40,614 bases of DNA, taken from the NCBI RefSeq assembly GCF_001311845.1, contig NZ_BBCC01000039.1:1-40614 (forward strand), written 5' to 3'. How positions within the stretch are numbered: the stretch's first letter is position 1; each line of letters opens with the position of its first letter. A program made the translations under genes and the position numbers. The stretch comes from Desulfosarcina cetonica JCM 12296 (GTDB lineage: Bacteria; Desulfobacterota; Desulfobacteria; Desulfobacterales; Desulfosarcinaceae). The notes under the pieces are model-generated. The model had not been told where the DNA came from and made no database searches. It saw nothing but the letters and a program-made list of their open reading frames with translations. Positions 1 through 8,599 of this stretch are shown piece by piece.

Positions 1-107
1 CCACGGGGCGGGACATCCTGGCCCTGGCCGAGGCCGTGGCCGAGTCGGTTCAGGCGACCTTCGGGATTCGGCTGGCGCGCGAGGTGCGGGTGGTGGGAAA
101 CGTGTGA
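1..107 (+). CDS. murB: UDP-N-acetylmuramate dehydrogenase, C-terminal end (partial)
   Basis: Only the last 34 codons are in the window, read from base 3 to a TGA at 105-107. The visible tail ends in TFGIRLAREVRVVGNV, which fits the end of MurB: a last helix followed by a strand of the type FGxxLExEVRxxG. MurB reduces UDP-GlcNAc-enolpyruvate to UDP-MurNAc in cytoplasmic peptidoglycan precursor synthesis. About 40 bases after the stop a small hairpin (GGGTTC/GAACCC, 145-161) could help end the transcript, but no T-run follows. The call rests on a short tail, so a related FAD-linked oxidase cannot be excluded. Confidence 0.7.
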   Translation, partial: TGRDILALAEAVAESVQATFGIRLAREVRVVGNV

Positions 108-168
108 ATCGATCGCAACGCTTTAGACCACCTCATTTTGTTGCGGGTTCAGGCAGAACCCAACGCGT

Positions 169-270
169 CAATGCCAAATGCCAAAATCCGAATGTCAATT
201 GAAGGATTGTATCGATTGTAGATGGATAGAATGCTTTCAATTGGCATTTGTCATTGGACATTTGACATTG
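169..270. repeat. Imperfect 35-bp inverted repeat, intergenic element
   Basis: Arms at 169-203 and 236-270 match as reverse complements at 27 of 35 positions. Each arm is built from short repeating units of the type CAAATG and GTCAATTG. It occupies most of the gap between murB and the LysE-type gene. It looks like a dispersed, hairpin-forming intergenic repeat rather than a terminator, because no T-run follows. Whether it is repeated elsewhere in the genome cannot be seen here. Confidence 0.6.
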
Positions 271-348
271 TCGCATCTGGATGGTAGCGGATGGCAGCCA
301 CTCGAACAACGATAATCCGCTACCGCGAACCTTGACGAAAGACCACCC

Positions 349-975
349 ATGATATCCAACGATACGCTGATCGCGTTTTTCATGGCATCGATCCTGCTCG
401 CCCTGGCCCCCGGGCCGGACAACATCTTCGTTCTCACCCAGTCGGCCCTACGGGGCAAGCTGGCCGGCCTGCTGGTGACCCTGGGGCTGTGCACCGGCCT
501 GATCGTTCACACCACGGCCGTGGCCTTTGGCGTGGCGGCGATCTTCAAGGCCTCGGCCCTGGCCTTCACCGCCCTGAAGCTGGTCGGCGCCGGCTATCTT
601 CTCTACCTGGCCTGGCGGATTTTCCGCGCCTCGGCGGAAACCATCGCCACCGGCCAACGCAGCGAACTGAGCTATGGCCGGCTTTATCGGCGCGGCATCA
701 TCATGAACGTCACCAACCCCAAGGTGTCGATCTTTTTCCTGGCCTTCCTGCCCCAGTTCGCCGATCCGGCCCGTGGCTCGCTGACCCTGCAGATGCTTCT
801 TTTGGGCGGGGTTTTCATCGTTTCGACGATCCTGATCTTCGGCGGCATCGCCCTTCTGGCCGGCACCATCGGCGGCTGGCTCAACCGGTCGCCGCGCACC
901 CAGGTGATCATGAATCGCCTGGCCGGGACGGTTTTCGTGGGGCTGGCCCTGAAACTGGCCACGGTCAAACAGTGA
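349..975 (+). CDS. LysE/RhtB family amino-acid exporter
   Basis: The 208-residue protein has the length and pattern of the LysE/RhtB family of inner-membrane amino-acid and homoserine exporters. The first helix is followed by the family signature APGPDN near residues 20-25, and hydrophobic segments cover almost the whole chain. A short loop carries the family-typical NVTNPK near residues 121-126. The ATG start is preceded only by a weak purine stretch. The stop overlaps the start of the next gene (TGATG), so the two are probably translated together. The substrate cannot be told from sequence. Confidence 0.88.
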   Translation: MISNDTLIAFFMASILLALAPGPDNIFVLTQSALRGKLAGLLVTLGLCTGLIVHTTAVAFGVAAIFKASALAFTALKLVGAGYLLYLAWRIFRASAETIATGQRSELSYGRLYRRGIIMNVTNPKVSIFFLAFLPQFADPARGSLTLQMLLLGGVFIVSTILIFGGIALLAGTIGGWLNRSPRTQVIMNRLAGTVFVGLALKLATVKQ

Positions 976-1373
976 TGGTTGCCGGTGAATCCATGCCGGA
1001 TGGCCCTGCGTCGCCAACGATTCGCCGGATGCGGCCGGAAGCGGAGTACTTCTTCCAGGAGGGCTGCTTTATCCTCGAGCTGGCCAACACCGCCGACGAT
1101 CCGGCGGTTTCCATCGCCCGGGCGCGGGTCACGCCCGGCGTGACCACCCGCTGGCACCGCCTGTTGGGGATTACCGAGCGCTATGTGATCCTCGAAGGCC
1201 GGGGACAGGTAGCGGTGGGCGATCAGCCGCCCCGGACGGTCGGTCCCGGCGACGTGGTGACCATTCCGCCGCAGTGCCCCCAGCGCATCACCAACACCGG
1301 TGATGTCGATCTGGTTTTTCTGGCCGTTTGCACGCCGCGCTTTGTTCCCGAGGCCTACCAGGAAAGCGAATAG
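975..1373 (+). CDS. Cupin-domain protein
   Basis: This 132-residue protein has one double-stranded beta-helix (cupin) domain across residues ~35-125. Motif 1 is seen as TTRWHRLLGITERYVILEG. Motif 2 is seen as PGDVVTIPPQCPQRITNTG, with glutamine and arginine where the second metal-binding histidine normally lies. Metal binding may therefore be altered. The ATG at 975 overlaps the stop of the LysE-type gene, suggesting a shared transcript and perhaps a shared ligand. An internal ATG at 993 is an alternative start. The gene converges on the MFS gene with an 8-bp gap and no visible terminator. Small cupins act as sugar- or amino-acid-binding enzymes or sensors; the role here is unknown. Confidence 0.75.
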   Translation: MVAGESMPDGPASPTIRRMRPEAEYFFQEGCFILELANTADDPAVSIARARVTPGVTTRWHRLLGITERYVILEGRGQVAVGDQPPRTVGPGDVVTIPPQCPQRITNTGDVDLVFLAVCTPRFVPEAYQESE

Positions 1374-1381
1374 ACCTCTTC

Positions 1382-2596
1382 TCAACCTTCCGGGATCGGC
1401 TGGGCCGCGCGATGTGCCGTGCCGTGGTTCAAATCCCTGCGCCAGGTGCAGACCAGGAAGACCAGGATGCCCGCCACCATGGTCAGGCTGCCGAGCATGA
1501 AGGCGTGGCGCAGCTCGAAGAGGTCCATCATCACCCCGGCCAGCACCGATCCGAGGAGCATGCCCAGGCTGTGGGCCACGGTCAAAAGCGCCATCACCGA
1601 GCCCATGGCCTCGCTGCGGCTGCCCCACAGCACGGCCACGGCCATCAGGGCCGGCATGCAGATGCCTCCGCCCAAACCGAAGACGATGCTGGCGTAGAAC
1701 ATATACCAGAACCCCGTGGCATGACTGAAGGCGTAAACCGAGGCGGTGACGATGGCGCCTCCCAAAAGGACCAGACGCTTGCGCTCGAAGCGGTCCGCCG
1801 CCCAGCCCATGGGAACCTGGATCACCCCGCTGACGAAAATGCCCAGGGTGACCAGAATGCCGATGGCCGATGCGGAGATGGAAAACTGGGTATCGGCGAA
1901 GACCGGCAGGAACCCCCAGATGATGCCGATGCAGGCCGTGTAGGCCAGGCGGAAGAAACATAGCCCGGCCAGGGTGGGATCGGTGATCAGGCGAGACCAC
2001 TGCAGCGGCACGCGGCCTTTCTGGACGACGTTTTCCTTGGCGGTGGGCGGCAGAAACACCAGGCTGCAGACGAAGGCGATGATGGAGAGAGCCCCCATGC
2101 TGATGAAGGCATCCCGCAGGCTGAAGCGGTCCTTGATGACCCCGCCGATCATGGGCCCGGCACTCAGACCGATCATCAGCGACATGTTGAAGAGCCCCAT
2201 GATCCAGCCCTCCTTGCCCTTGGGCGTGATGTCGCCCACGTAGGCCTGGACCACCGGCATGATCATGGCCGAGGTGATGCCCTGGATGAAGCGGATCCCG
2301 ATCAGGGTCTCCACGTTGATTGAGAAGATGAAGGCCACCGAGATGACCGCGTAGGAGAAGAGACCGGCAACGATGAAGGGCTTGCGGCCCTTGCGATCCG
2401 AAAGGCGTCCGAACAGGGGCAGGAAAAAGGTCCGCGAAAGGGAGAAGGCACCGAAGATCAGGCCGATATAGAGGCCGGACGCTCCCAGGTCGTGGGCATA
2501 GACCGGCAAAAGGGGCACCACGATGCCCACCCCGGTGACAGCGGTGAAGATGGAGAAGAAGAGGGTGGCGAAGACTCTGCGATGGACGCTGTTCAT
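1382..2596 (-). CDS. Major facilitator superfamily transporter
   Basis: A 404-residue protein with twelve predicted membrane helices and the MFS loop 2-3 motif GRLSDRKGRKP near residues 62-72. A second, weaker copy (GWAADRFERKR) follows helix 8, as expected for the duplicated MFS fold. The N-terminal segment TGVGIVVPLLPVYAHDLGAS is typical of the DHA1 drug:H+ antiporter group. It is likely a proton-driven efflux carrier in the inner membrane. It is divergent from the phosphosugar mutase gene, with 138 bp between them. The substrate cannot be inferred. Confidence 0.85.
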   Translation of the reverse strand: MNSVHRRVFATLFFSIFTAVTGVGIVVPLLPVYAHDLGASGLYIGLIFGAFSLSRTFFLPLFGRLSDRKGRKPFIVAGLFSYAVISVAFIFSINVETLIGIRFIQGITSAMIMPVVQAYVGDITPKGKEGWIMGLFNMSLMIGLSAGPMIGGVIKDRFSLRDAFISMGALSIIAFVCSLVFLPPTAKENVVQKGRVPLQWSRLITDPTLAGLCFFRLAYTACIGIIWGFLPVFADTQFSISASAIGILVTLGIFVSGVIQVPMGWAADRFERKRLVLLGGAIVTASVYAFSHATGFWYMFYASIVFGLGGGICMPALMAVAVLWGSRSEAMGSVMALLTVAHSLGMLLGSVLAGVMMDLFELRHAFMLGSLTMVAGILVFLVCTWRRDLNHGTAHRAAQPIPEG

Positions 2597-2641
2597 GGGG
2601 CTTTCAGGTGCCGCTTCTTTGAGAAGGTGCCGGTAAAACCG

Positions 2642-2670
2642 TTGTCAATGACGGTAAAATACAATATTTA
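2642..2670 (+). promoter_or_regulatory. Sigma-70-like promoter for the phosphosugar mutase gene
   Basis: A -35 box TTGTCA (2642-2647) and a -10 box TATTTA (2665-2670) are separated by 17 bp, 65 bp upstream of the ATG at 2735. The spacing is ideal and the boxes are close to consensus. The call is from pattern only. Confidence 0.5.
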
Positions 2671-2734
2671 CCCCAGCAGGCGGGCATTGTTCATTGCCCA
2701 TTTCCGGATGGACACGAATTACGAGGACAACGGC

Positions 2735-4856
2735 ATGGACCCATACCAGACCCTGATGGAAAAAGCAAAAAAAGGATTCCGCGCGCTCGACGTTCCCGAT
2801 TCCCTTGTTGCCGACGCCTGAAAGGGCTTTCGACCTGGCTGAAGGACCCCCTGTTTGCCGTCTATGTTCCCCAAATCGCGCATTTTGTGGAGACGGCCCA
2901 GTGGGATTTTCTGTTGGACGCCTTTTACCAGGTGATTCCCTTTGGCACGGGCGGCCGGCGGGGGTTGGTGGGCATCGGCCCCAACCGCATCAACCCCTGG
3001 ACCATCCAGGCCTCGGCCCAGGGGCACAGTCAGTACCTGGTCAGTGCCCACGGCGAGGCGGCCCGGAAGCGGGGCGTGGTGCTGGCCTATGACGTGCGCC
3101 GGTTCACCGATACCCGATGCTATGCCGCCGACCGGCCCAACCCGGTGGCCGGTCTGGACGGCCGGCAACTGGCAGAAGCCGCGGCCCAGGTCTACACGGC
3201 CAACGGCATCCGGGTGCACCTGTTCGACGGCCCGCGCAGCACACCGGAACTCTCCTTTGTCATCCGCCATCTGGATGCCGTCTCCGGATGCGTTTTTTCC
3301 GCCAGCCACAATCTGCCCACGGACAACGGCAAGAAGGTTTACGACCAATACGGCGGCCAGTTGATCCCGCCCCACGACCAGGATCTGGTGGACGAAGTCA
3401 CCGGCAATGTGGCCGCCATCCAGACCCTGGATTTGGACGTCGCCCGCGAAAAGGGTCTCTTGACCCTGATCGGCCAGGCGGTGGACGCGGCCTACCAGGC
3501 GGCCGTGGCCGAGCTGACCCTCAGCCCGGCGCGTGGCATCAAAATTCTCTACAGCCCGTTGCACGGCACGGGCCTGACCTCGGTCTACCCCGTGCTCAAG
3601 CAATTGGGGCACGACATTCATCTGGATCCGGCCACGGCCAATCCCAGCGGCGCCTTCGAGAACGTGACCTTCAACATTCCCAACCCCGAGGTGATCCAGT
3701 CCTTCGACGCCTCCCTGCCGGGTGCCGATGCCATTGCCGCCGACGTGATCATGAGCACCGACCGGACGCCGACCGCATCGGCATCATGGTGCGCCACGCA
3801 GGCACCTGGCGATTTCTCAACGGTAACGAGATCGGCATCGTGCTCTGCGCCTACGCCCTGGACCGCTACCGGGCCAAGGGGGAACTCACGCCGCGTCACG
3901 TGATCATCAAGACCGATGTCACCTCCTCGCTCATTGAGGCGATCGCCGCGGAAAACGGCATTCAGTGCATCGGCGATCTGCTTGTGGGCTTCAAATACAT
4001 CGGTGAGGAGATGAACCGCCTGGAGGCAGCCGGCCACTCGGCCGACTTCATCCTCGGCACCGAGGAGAGTCACGGCTTCATCATGGGCAACTACGTGCGG
4101 GACAAGGATGCCGCCAGCGCGGCCGTCTGGCTGGCCGAGCTGGCCGCCATGCTCAAGGCCGAGGGGCGCAGCCTGGTGGACTACCTGGACGACATCTACG
4201 CCCGCTACGGCTACTGCCACAATTATCTCACCGAAATTCGCCTCTTGGGCGCCAAGGGCATCGGGCAGATCAACCGCATCATGCAGCACCTGAGGGAAAC
4301 GGCCATCGAACGTATCGGGAGGTTTGTCGTGACGGAGAAGATCGACCGCTGGCAGGGCGATCCCCAGCCCCATTTGTCGTCCACCGATACCGCCTCGCGC
4401 AATGTCTTGATTCTGAAACTCCAGCCGACGCCCGAGACCCGCGGCATCCGCGTGACCGTGCGGCCGTCGGGCACCGAGCCCAAGTTCAAGATCTACATCG
4501 AAGTCCTTGGCCGGCCGTTTGAACGGGCTGTGGGCGAGGCCGCCAAGGCCGGCATCATCGACATCCAACAGCGCCTGGAGCGGGACTTCATGACCTATTG
4601 CTACGGGATCCTGGGGGTGGATTTCCCCGAGCGTGGATTCCTGCTCTTCTGGCAGCTACCCCTGGACGACAAGATGGCCTACTTCGCCATCGAGAACCGA
4701 TTGGCCGGGTTGACGGACATCAAAGATGGCGTCGAACGCAAGGCCCGCATGGACGACCTGCTGGCTTTTCTCGGCGCCAATCCCGTGCAGAAGGTGGACG
4801 CGGCTTTTACCGCCCGCTATGGCAAGGGCGTGCTGGATTATCTGGGGCTGGCGTAG
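2735..4856 (+). CDS. Phosphoglucomutase/phosphomannomutase family enzyme (two apparent frameshifts)
   Basis: With one base restored at each of two sites (about 2817 and 3762) the frame gives ~707 residues. The landmarks of alpha-D-phosphohexomutases appear in order. These are the catalytic serine loop SASHN, the metal-binding loop DPDADRIG (re-formed exactly across the second frameshift), the sugar-binding loop GTEESHGF and the phosphate-binding loop RPSGTEPKFKIY. Such enzymes interconvert hexose 1- and 6-phosphates in the cytoplasm for glycogen and cell-envelope sugars. The chain extends ~100 residues past the phosphate loop, longer than usual. A promoter lies upstream. Both breaks are lost C residues in C-runs, so I treat the gene as intact and the breaks as probable sequence errors. 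Confidence 0.85.
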
Positions 4857-4882
4857 CCGGCCGGAAGCGCTCCATGAAGGGT

Positions 4883-6516
4883 TTATTTCAGACGTAGCGT
4901 TGGCGCAATGCAGTCTCGATAAATCGCTTCCTGTTCGTCCAGGATCTCGTTGAGGATGTCCGGGGTCGTGCGTTGGTTCATGAGCACCACGCGCAAAACC
5001 ACCATGTCGGGCCGGCCGGATCGTCGCAACGTGGTCCGGGAAACGAAACTGTTGCCGGCCTCGCGTTGCATCCGCTGAAGCTTGATATTGATTTTATTCA
5101 ACAGCCGCAAACGGACGTCTTCGTTCAGGGTCCCTTAGCGTCGTTGGCGCCACGCAGCGCGTCGGGTACAAGACGGTAGGTCAAAATGTTGAGCTCGGGA
5201 GCCGTGATCAATTCGAACATGGGGCGACGGGTGATCTCTTCGGCAAACGCGCGGGCGATGTCGATGCCGTGGTCGAGGAGCAACGCATATCCGCCGGCCC
5301 CCATGATATCCAAAGCGCTTCCCAGCACCAGGCAAGTGGCGGAACGCGAACCCGCCAAGGAGTGAATGCCAAGATCGACCGAGCCCGGACGGTTGATGTA
5401 GGCGGCATGGTAAGCCACGGCATCCATGGCCTGGGGGTCCCTGAAGAACACCATGCCATTGCTCATGGGCAGGTAGAATTGTTTGTGGCCGTCAATGGTG
5501 ATCGAATCCGCCAACTCGATGCCTTTGAGCAATCCACGATAGCGTTCGGACAGCAGCACCGGCCCGCCCCAGGCCGCATCCACATGAAAGTGGACGCCGA
5601 ATTCGCGGCACAGGTCGGCGATGGCCGGCAGGGGGTCCACGGCGCCGGTTTCCGTTGTACCGGCGATGCCGATAACGGCCATGACGGATGTTTCCGGATC
5701 CCGGTGATGCGCCTTGAGGGTGCGTTCGAGCACTTTCAGATCCATGTGGTTGGCGCTGTCCACGGGAATCGGCGTTACCGCATCGTAGCCCAGCCCCAAC
5801 ACCCCGGCCGATTTGCGGATGGAGTAGTGCCCCAATTGAGATACCATGATTGTCAGCCTGCGGAGGCCACGGTCTTTTAGGGCAGCGGCCAATCCATCGC
5901 GTTCGGCTCCGGCGCCGCCCGATGTGGCGGGCAGCAGTCGGTTCCGAGCCACCCAGAGGGCGGTAAGATTGGCCAAGGTGCCGTCTTCCACGAATGACCC
6001 CAGGGTGCTTTCCGGCTTCTGGATATGTGTATCGTAGAAAGTTTCGTCGAGATCGAACAACAGCCGGTGAACCTTGGCCAGCACCTGGCGCTCATAAACA
6101 CTCACCACCTTAGAGGTTTCGATTTTCACCGGATTTTGGTTCAGTGCAGCAACGATGGTGCTCAGATGCACCATGAAAAAGGGAATGGCCGAGGTCATGT
6201 GGCCGATAAAATAGGGGGAGGAGATATTGACTGCCTGGGGGGCGATCTCCTCGATGATCTCGGTGATAACCTCCGCCAGCTTTTTAACCGGGGTACGTTC
6301 GATTTTCGATGAGGTAAACTGCGTAGCCAGCTTTTTCAAGGGAATCTCTTCGGTGATTCCCACGTGCTTGCCCAGAAAATCGTGCAGGCCAAACAGGATC
6401 TGCTCCATGTACTTGGTGAGCACGTTTCGCGACTGTTCGTTTTCCGGCCGGTGGAAGATGCGCTCCAGCGCCTCATGATCGGCTACCAGTTGAGGCCGAC
6501 TTTTTTGCTCTCTCAT
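4883..6516 (-). CDS. panP: PLP-dependent decarboxylase, PanP-like aspartate 1-decarboxylase (one apparent frameshift)
   Basis: One C restored at about 5128-5130 joins two frames into ~544 residues. The protein belongs to the group II PLP decarboxylases. HVDAAWGG near residue 311 holds the aspartate that contacts the pyridine nitrogen, and IDGHKQFYLP carries the PLP lysine near residue 345. The N-terminal part, with SPYFIGHMTSA and the LNQNPVKIETSK block, resembles the PanP group that makes beta-alanine from aspartate for pantothenate. Glutamate or tyrosine decarboxylase activity is a less likely alternative. The C-terminal ~75 residues lie past the break. The gene is followed upstream, on the same strand, by dodecin. 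Confidence 0.72.
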
Positions 6517-6558
6517 CGAAAATGCCTCGCCTGAAAAATGAATGGCAATTTCCCAATA

Positions 6559-6771
6559 TCAATCCGCTGCATGTTTGAATGACACCTTTATCCGTACGCG
6601 ATAGTCGATGATCTTACCATTTTCCAGCGTCATATCCAATTTGGAAATTTCCGCCACTCTAAGATCCTGCAAAGAGGCTGATGCGGTTTCCAGGGCGTTG
6701 TCTGCTGAAATTTCCCAGGACGCCTGGCTGGTTCCCACCAATTCGATGACGTTGTAGTCACTTTCGCTCAT
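6559..6771 (-). CDS. Dodecin family flavin-binding protein
   Basis: The 70-residue protein has dodecin's size and pattern: an N-terminal strand (YNVIELVGTS), a central helix (ADNALETASASLQDLRVAEI) and a C-terminal strand pair ending DYRVRIKVSFKH. Dodecins form hollow dodecamers that store or buffer flavins, or in some cases CoA, in the cytoplasm. I chose the ATG at 6771 rather than one further upstream because AAGGAGGGATCA sits directly before it, giving a strong Shine-Dalgarno at normal spacing, and because the family begins there. It lies upstream of and co-directional with the decarboxylase gene, with a ~40-bp gap. Confidence 0.85.
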   Translation of the reverse strand: MSESDYNVIELVGTSQASWEISADNALETASASLQDLRVAEISKLDMTLENGKIIDYRVRIKVSFKHAAD

Positions 6772-7084
6772 TGATCCCTCCTTTTGTTTCTCAGTTGACC
6801 GTGTCGGGTGCATACCTGAATACGTAAAGGCTGATCGGATAATCCTAAATTGAGCTATGATAGTGTATTGAGATTACCTTGCACCGCCTTCCCGTGTCAA
6901 TTGTTGTGATTGATGGGAATGGGGCGGTATCCCAAATGATACGGCACAATGACAGGTGGATGGGATTGCCCCTGCTTTTGATGGTTTCATGGCAGTTGTA
7001 CATTGCAAAATAGGATAATGTATTGATTTTCAGTAATAATCTTGTTGACATGGAGGGGCTTTGGATATGAGTATATCCTAAAAA
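6772..7084. other. Gene-free stretch
   Basis: Upstream flank of the dodecin gene and the left edge of the accessory zone. The sequence turns AT-richer here. I see no credible reading frame, RNA gene or clear repeat in it; the short minus-strand frame at 6845-7051 has no recognisable features. Confidence 0.5.
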
Positions 7085-7190
7085 TGAAAAGTGGAAAATT
7101 TCTGGGTTTATTTTCCACTTTTCACAAGTAATATGCCAATACGTGGAAAATAGTCCATTCTATAACCGCAATACGTGGAAAACTTTCCAC
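7085..7190. promoter_or_regulatory. Cluster of GTGGAAA boxes
   Basis: Five copies of GTGGAAA, in both orientations, lie in 106 bp. They include a perfect 14-bp inverted repeat TGAAAAGTGGAAAA (7085-7098 and 7111-7124), a direct 14-bp repeat CAATACGTGGAAAA (7137-7150 and 7169-7182, 32 bp apart), and a compact palindrome (7175-7181 and 7184-7190). The 32-bp step is about three helical turns, which suits cooperative binding of a protein. The cluster ends 31 bp before the start of the unknown gene at 7222 and is probably its control region. An iteron-like origin remnant is the other option. Confidence 0.5.
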
Positions 7191-7221
7191 TTATTGTCAC
7201 TGTTCGCATGGATACCGACTA

Positions 7222-7812
7222 ATGGATATTGCATTATTTATAGCTCAATTCTTTCTCATAATTTTGATAGGGGTCGGAATAAATTATATAAAAAAATTGC
7301 CTGGAAGACTGCATAAAGAAGGTGAGATCAGATATGAATATGGTTTCAAAAAAGACTTAGAAGCAATAAAAGCATCTTTAACTCAAGAAAATCAATTGCA
7401 AACAATTAGGTATCAAGAAAGCCAAGCCAGAATGGCTGAGGAATATATTGAATTTATAGATTATTTTAATAGTGTGTGGACGGATCGAAAGGTTCAAAAA
7501 GAGATTGCATCAAACCCTAAGAAACAGATGGAATTTAATAAGAAAATGGTTTCTCTCGGGATATGGCTCTTTATTTTTGGGTCTGATAAAACAGTAAAAA
7601 AATATCTTGGATTTAGAGCGACATCCCAACCAGATGCAAGTGGAAATCCTCATGATGTGTTAATACGGTTTGGGGAATTGGTTTTACAAATGCGGCGAGA
7701 CCTTCTTCATCCCGATTCAACATGTTCAGAAGATGATTTCCTAAACATGTTTATTACGGATTGGGAGAATGAAAGAAAGAAACTTGCTGCACGTAATACG
7801 ACTGAACAATAA
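7222..7812 (+). CDS. Membrane-anchored protein of unknown function
   Basis: A 196-residue protein with one N-terminal transmembrane helix (residues ~3-24). A basic, coiled-coil-prone region (~28-75) and a soluble C-terminal part follow. The block KKYLGFRA, a run up to LVLQMRRDLLHPDST and a closing helix resemble a group of small uncharacterised proteins I have seen in accessory regions. I cannot name a family with certainty. The gene is much AT-richer than its neighbours, which suggests acquisition. The ATG at 7222 lacks a clear Shine-Dalgarno. It stands alone downstream of the GTGGAAA box cluster. Confidence 0.6.
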   Translation: MDIALFIAQFFLIILIGVGINYIKKLPGRLHKEGEIRYEYGFKKDLEAIKASLTQENQLQTIRYQESQARMAEEYIEFIDYFNSVWTDRKVQKEIASNPKKQMEFNKKMVSLGIWLFIFGSDKTVKKYLGFRATSQPDASGNPHDVLIRFGELVLQMRRDLLHPDSTCSEDDFLNMFITDWENERKKLAARNTTEQ

Positions 7813-7830
7813 AATGCGAACAAATCGTTG

Positions 7831-7930
7831 GAGAGGGACCAGGCTTACTGCGCGGCCTTTCGGAAGCCCTTGGTTCAGGAAAATTTAACTTTTTTACCGG
7901 AAGTTTTGGGGTTTAAAAGCCTGGCCCCTC
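7831..7930. repeat. Small inverted-repeat element
   Basis: The ends at 7831-7846 and 7917-7930 are imperfect reverse complements of each other (core CCAGGCTT/AAGCCTGG) enclosing ~70 bp with no reading frame. It begins 19 bp after the stop of the unknown gene and ends before the brnT operator. Size and shape suit a non-autonomous dispersed repeat. No target duplication was recognised. Confidence 0.4.
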
Positions 7931-7964
7931 AACTCCCCGTTCTGTCCCAGCTACCAATTGACAA

Positions 7965-7987
7965 TTGTATATAACCATGATATACAA
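7965..7987. promoter_or_regulatory. Palindromic operator before brnT
   Basis: A perfect 8-bp inverted repeat, TTGTATAT (7965-7972) and ATATACAA (7980-7987), with a 7-bp spacer. It ends 6 bp before the ATG at 7994. In known brnTA pairs the BrnA dimer, with BrnT, represses its own promoter by binding such a palindrome. The position fits this and argues that translation starts at 7994, not at the TTG at 7958. Confidence 0.55.
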
Positions 7988-7993
7988 AACCAC

Positions 7994-8296
7994 ATGGTTA
8001 AACCGACCAAAATATTGGCGAATTGCACTGGTTTCGAATGGGACCATGGGAATATTCCTAAGAATTGGGAGCGGCATGATGTTTCAACTGTGGAATGCGA
8101 ACAAATATTTTTCAATAAACCAATTATTGTAAAACGTGATAAAGTGCACTCTTTATCTGAAAATCGCTATTATGTACTCGGCCGCACCAACATGAATCGA
8201 TTGCTTTTTGCCGTTTTCACTGTTCGCGATGATAAAATTCGGATTATTTCAGCAAGAGACATGACGGAAGGGGAAACGGAAGGGTACTTAAAATGA
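7994..8296 (+). CDS. brnT: BrnT family toxin (RNase)
   Basis: This 100-residue protein matches BrnT (DUF497), a RelE-fold ribonuclease toxin that cuts RNA and halts translation. The family landmarks are in order: GFEWD near residues 13-17, a helix with KNWERHDVS, the strand SENRYYVLGRTNMNRLLFAVFT, and the end block IRIISARDMTEGE, which holds the RISARxA-like catalytic motif. A longer frame from a TTG at 7958 would read through the operator and is less likely. Its stop overlaps the brnA start (ATGA), the usual toxin-first order of brnTA modules. Confidence 0.85.
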   Translation: MVKPTKILANCTGFEWDHGNIPKNWERHDVSTVECEQIFFNKPIIVKRDKVHSLSENRYYVLGRTNMNRLLFAVFTVRDDKIRIISARDMTEGETEGYLK

Positions 8297-8562
8297 AAAA
8301 GAAGAAGATTCCTAAATTCAAAAATGAGGCAGAGGAACGCCTTTTTTGGCAGCAAAACGATTCTTCTGATTATATCGATTGGTCTGAGGCTGAAGAGGCT
8401 GTTTTTTCAAAGCTAAAACCTTCGACGCGCACCATTTCCATACGCCTCCCGGAATCAATGCTCGAAGATTTAAAATTGTTAGCTAATAAGCGTGATGTTC
8501 CGTATCAGTCTCTACTGAAGATTTTTTTGTCTGAACGAATCGATTCTGAATTGCACCATTAA
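8293..8562 (+). CDS. brnA: BrnA/CopG-type antitoxin
   Basis: The 89-residue protein has the layout of the CopG-like antitoxin paired with BrnT. The N-terminal part, with EAEERLFWQQNDSSDYIDWS, binds the toxin. The C-terminal ribbon-helix-helix (TISIRLPESMLEDLKLLANK) is followed by VPYQSLLKIFLSERI and dimerises on DNA. It neutralises BrnT and should act as autorepressor through the upstream palindrome. Translation is coupled to brnT by a 4-bp overlap. Confidence 0.87.
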   Translation: MKKKKIPKFKNEAEERLFWQQNDSSDYIDWSEAEEAVFSKLKPSTRTISIRLPESMLEDLKLLANKRDVPYQSLLKIFLSERIDSELHH

Positions 8563-8599
8563 TATATATTCAGACAGAACATCTGCCTTCAGCAGACCG

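Noticed and set aside
684..2000. Long frames antisense to the LysE, cupin and MFS genes, and similar long shadow frames across the GC-rich genes
   Set aside because: They arise from high GC content at third positions opposite clear family members and show no domain pattern.
7085..7190. Repeated GTGGAAA units as a CRISPR array
   Set aside because: Units are too short, spacing is uneven, orientation alternates and there are no spacers or cas genes.
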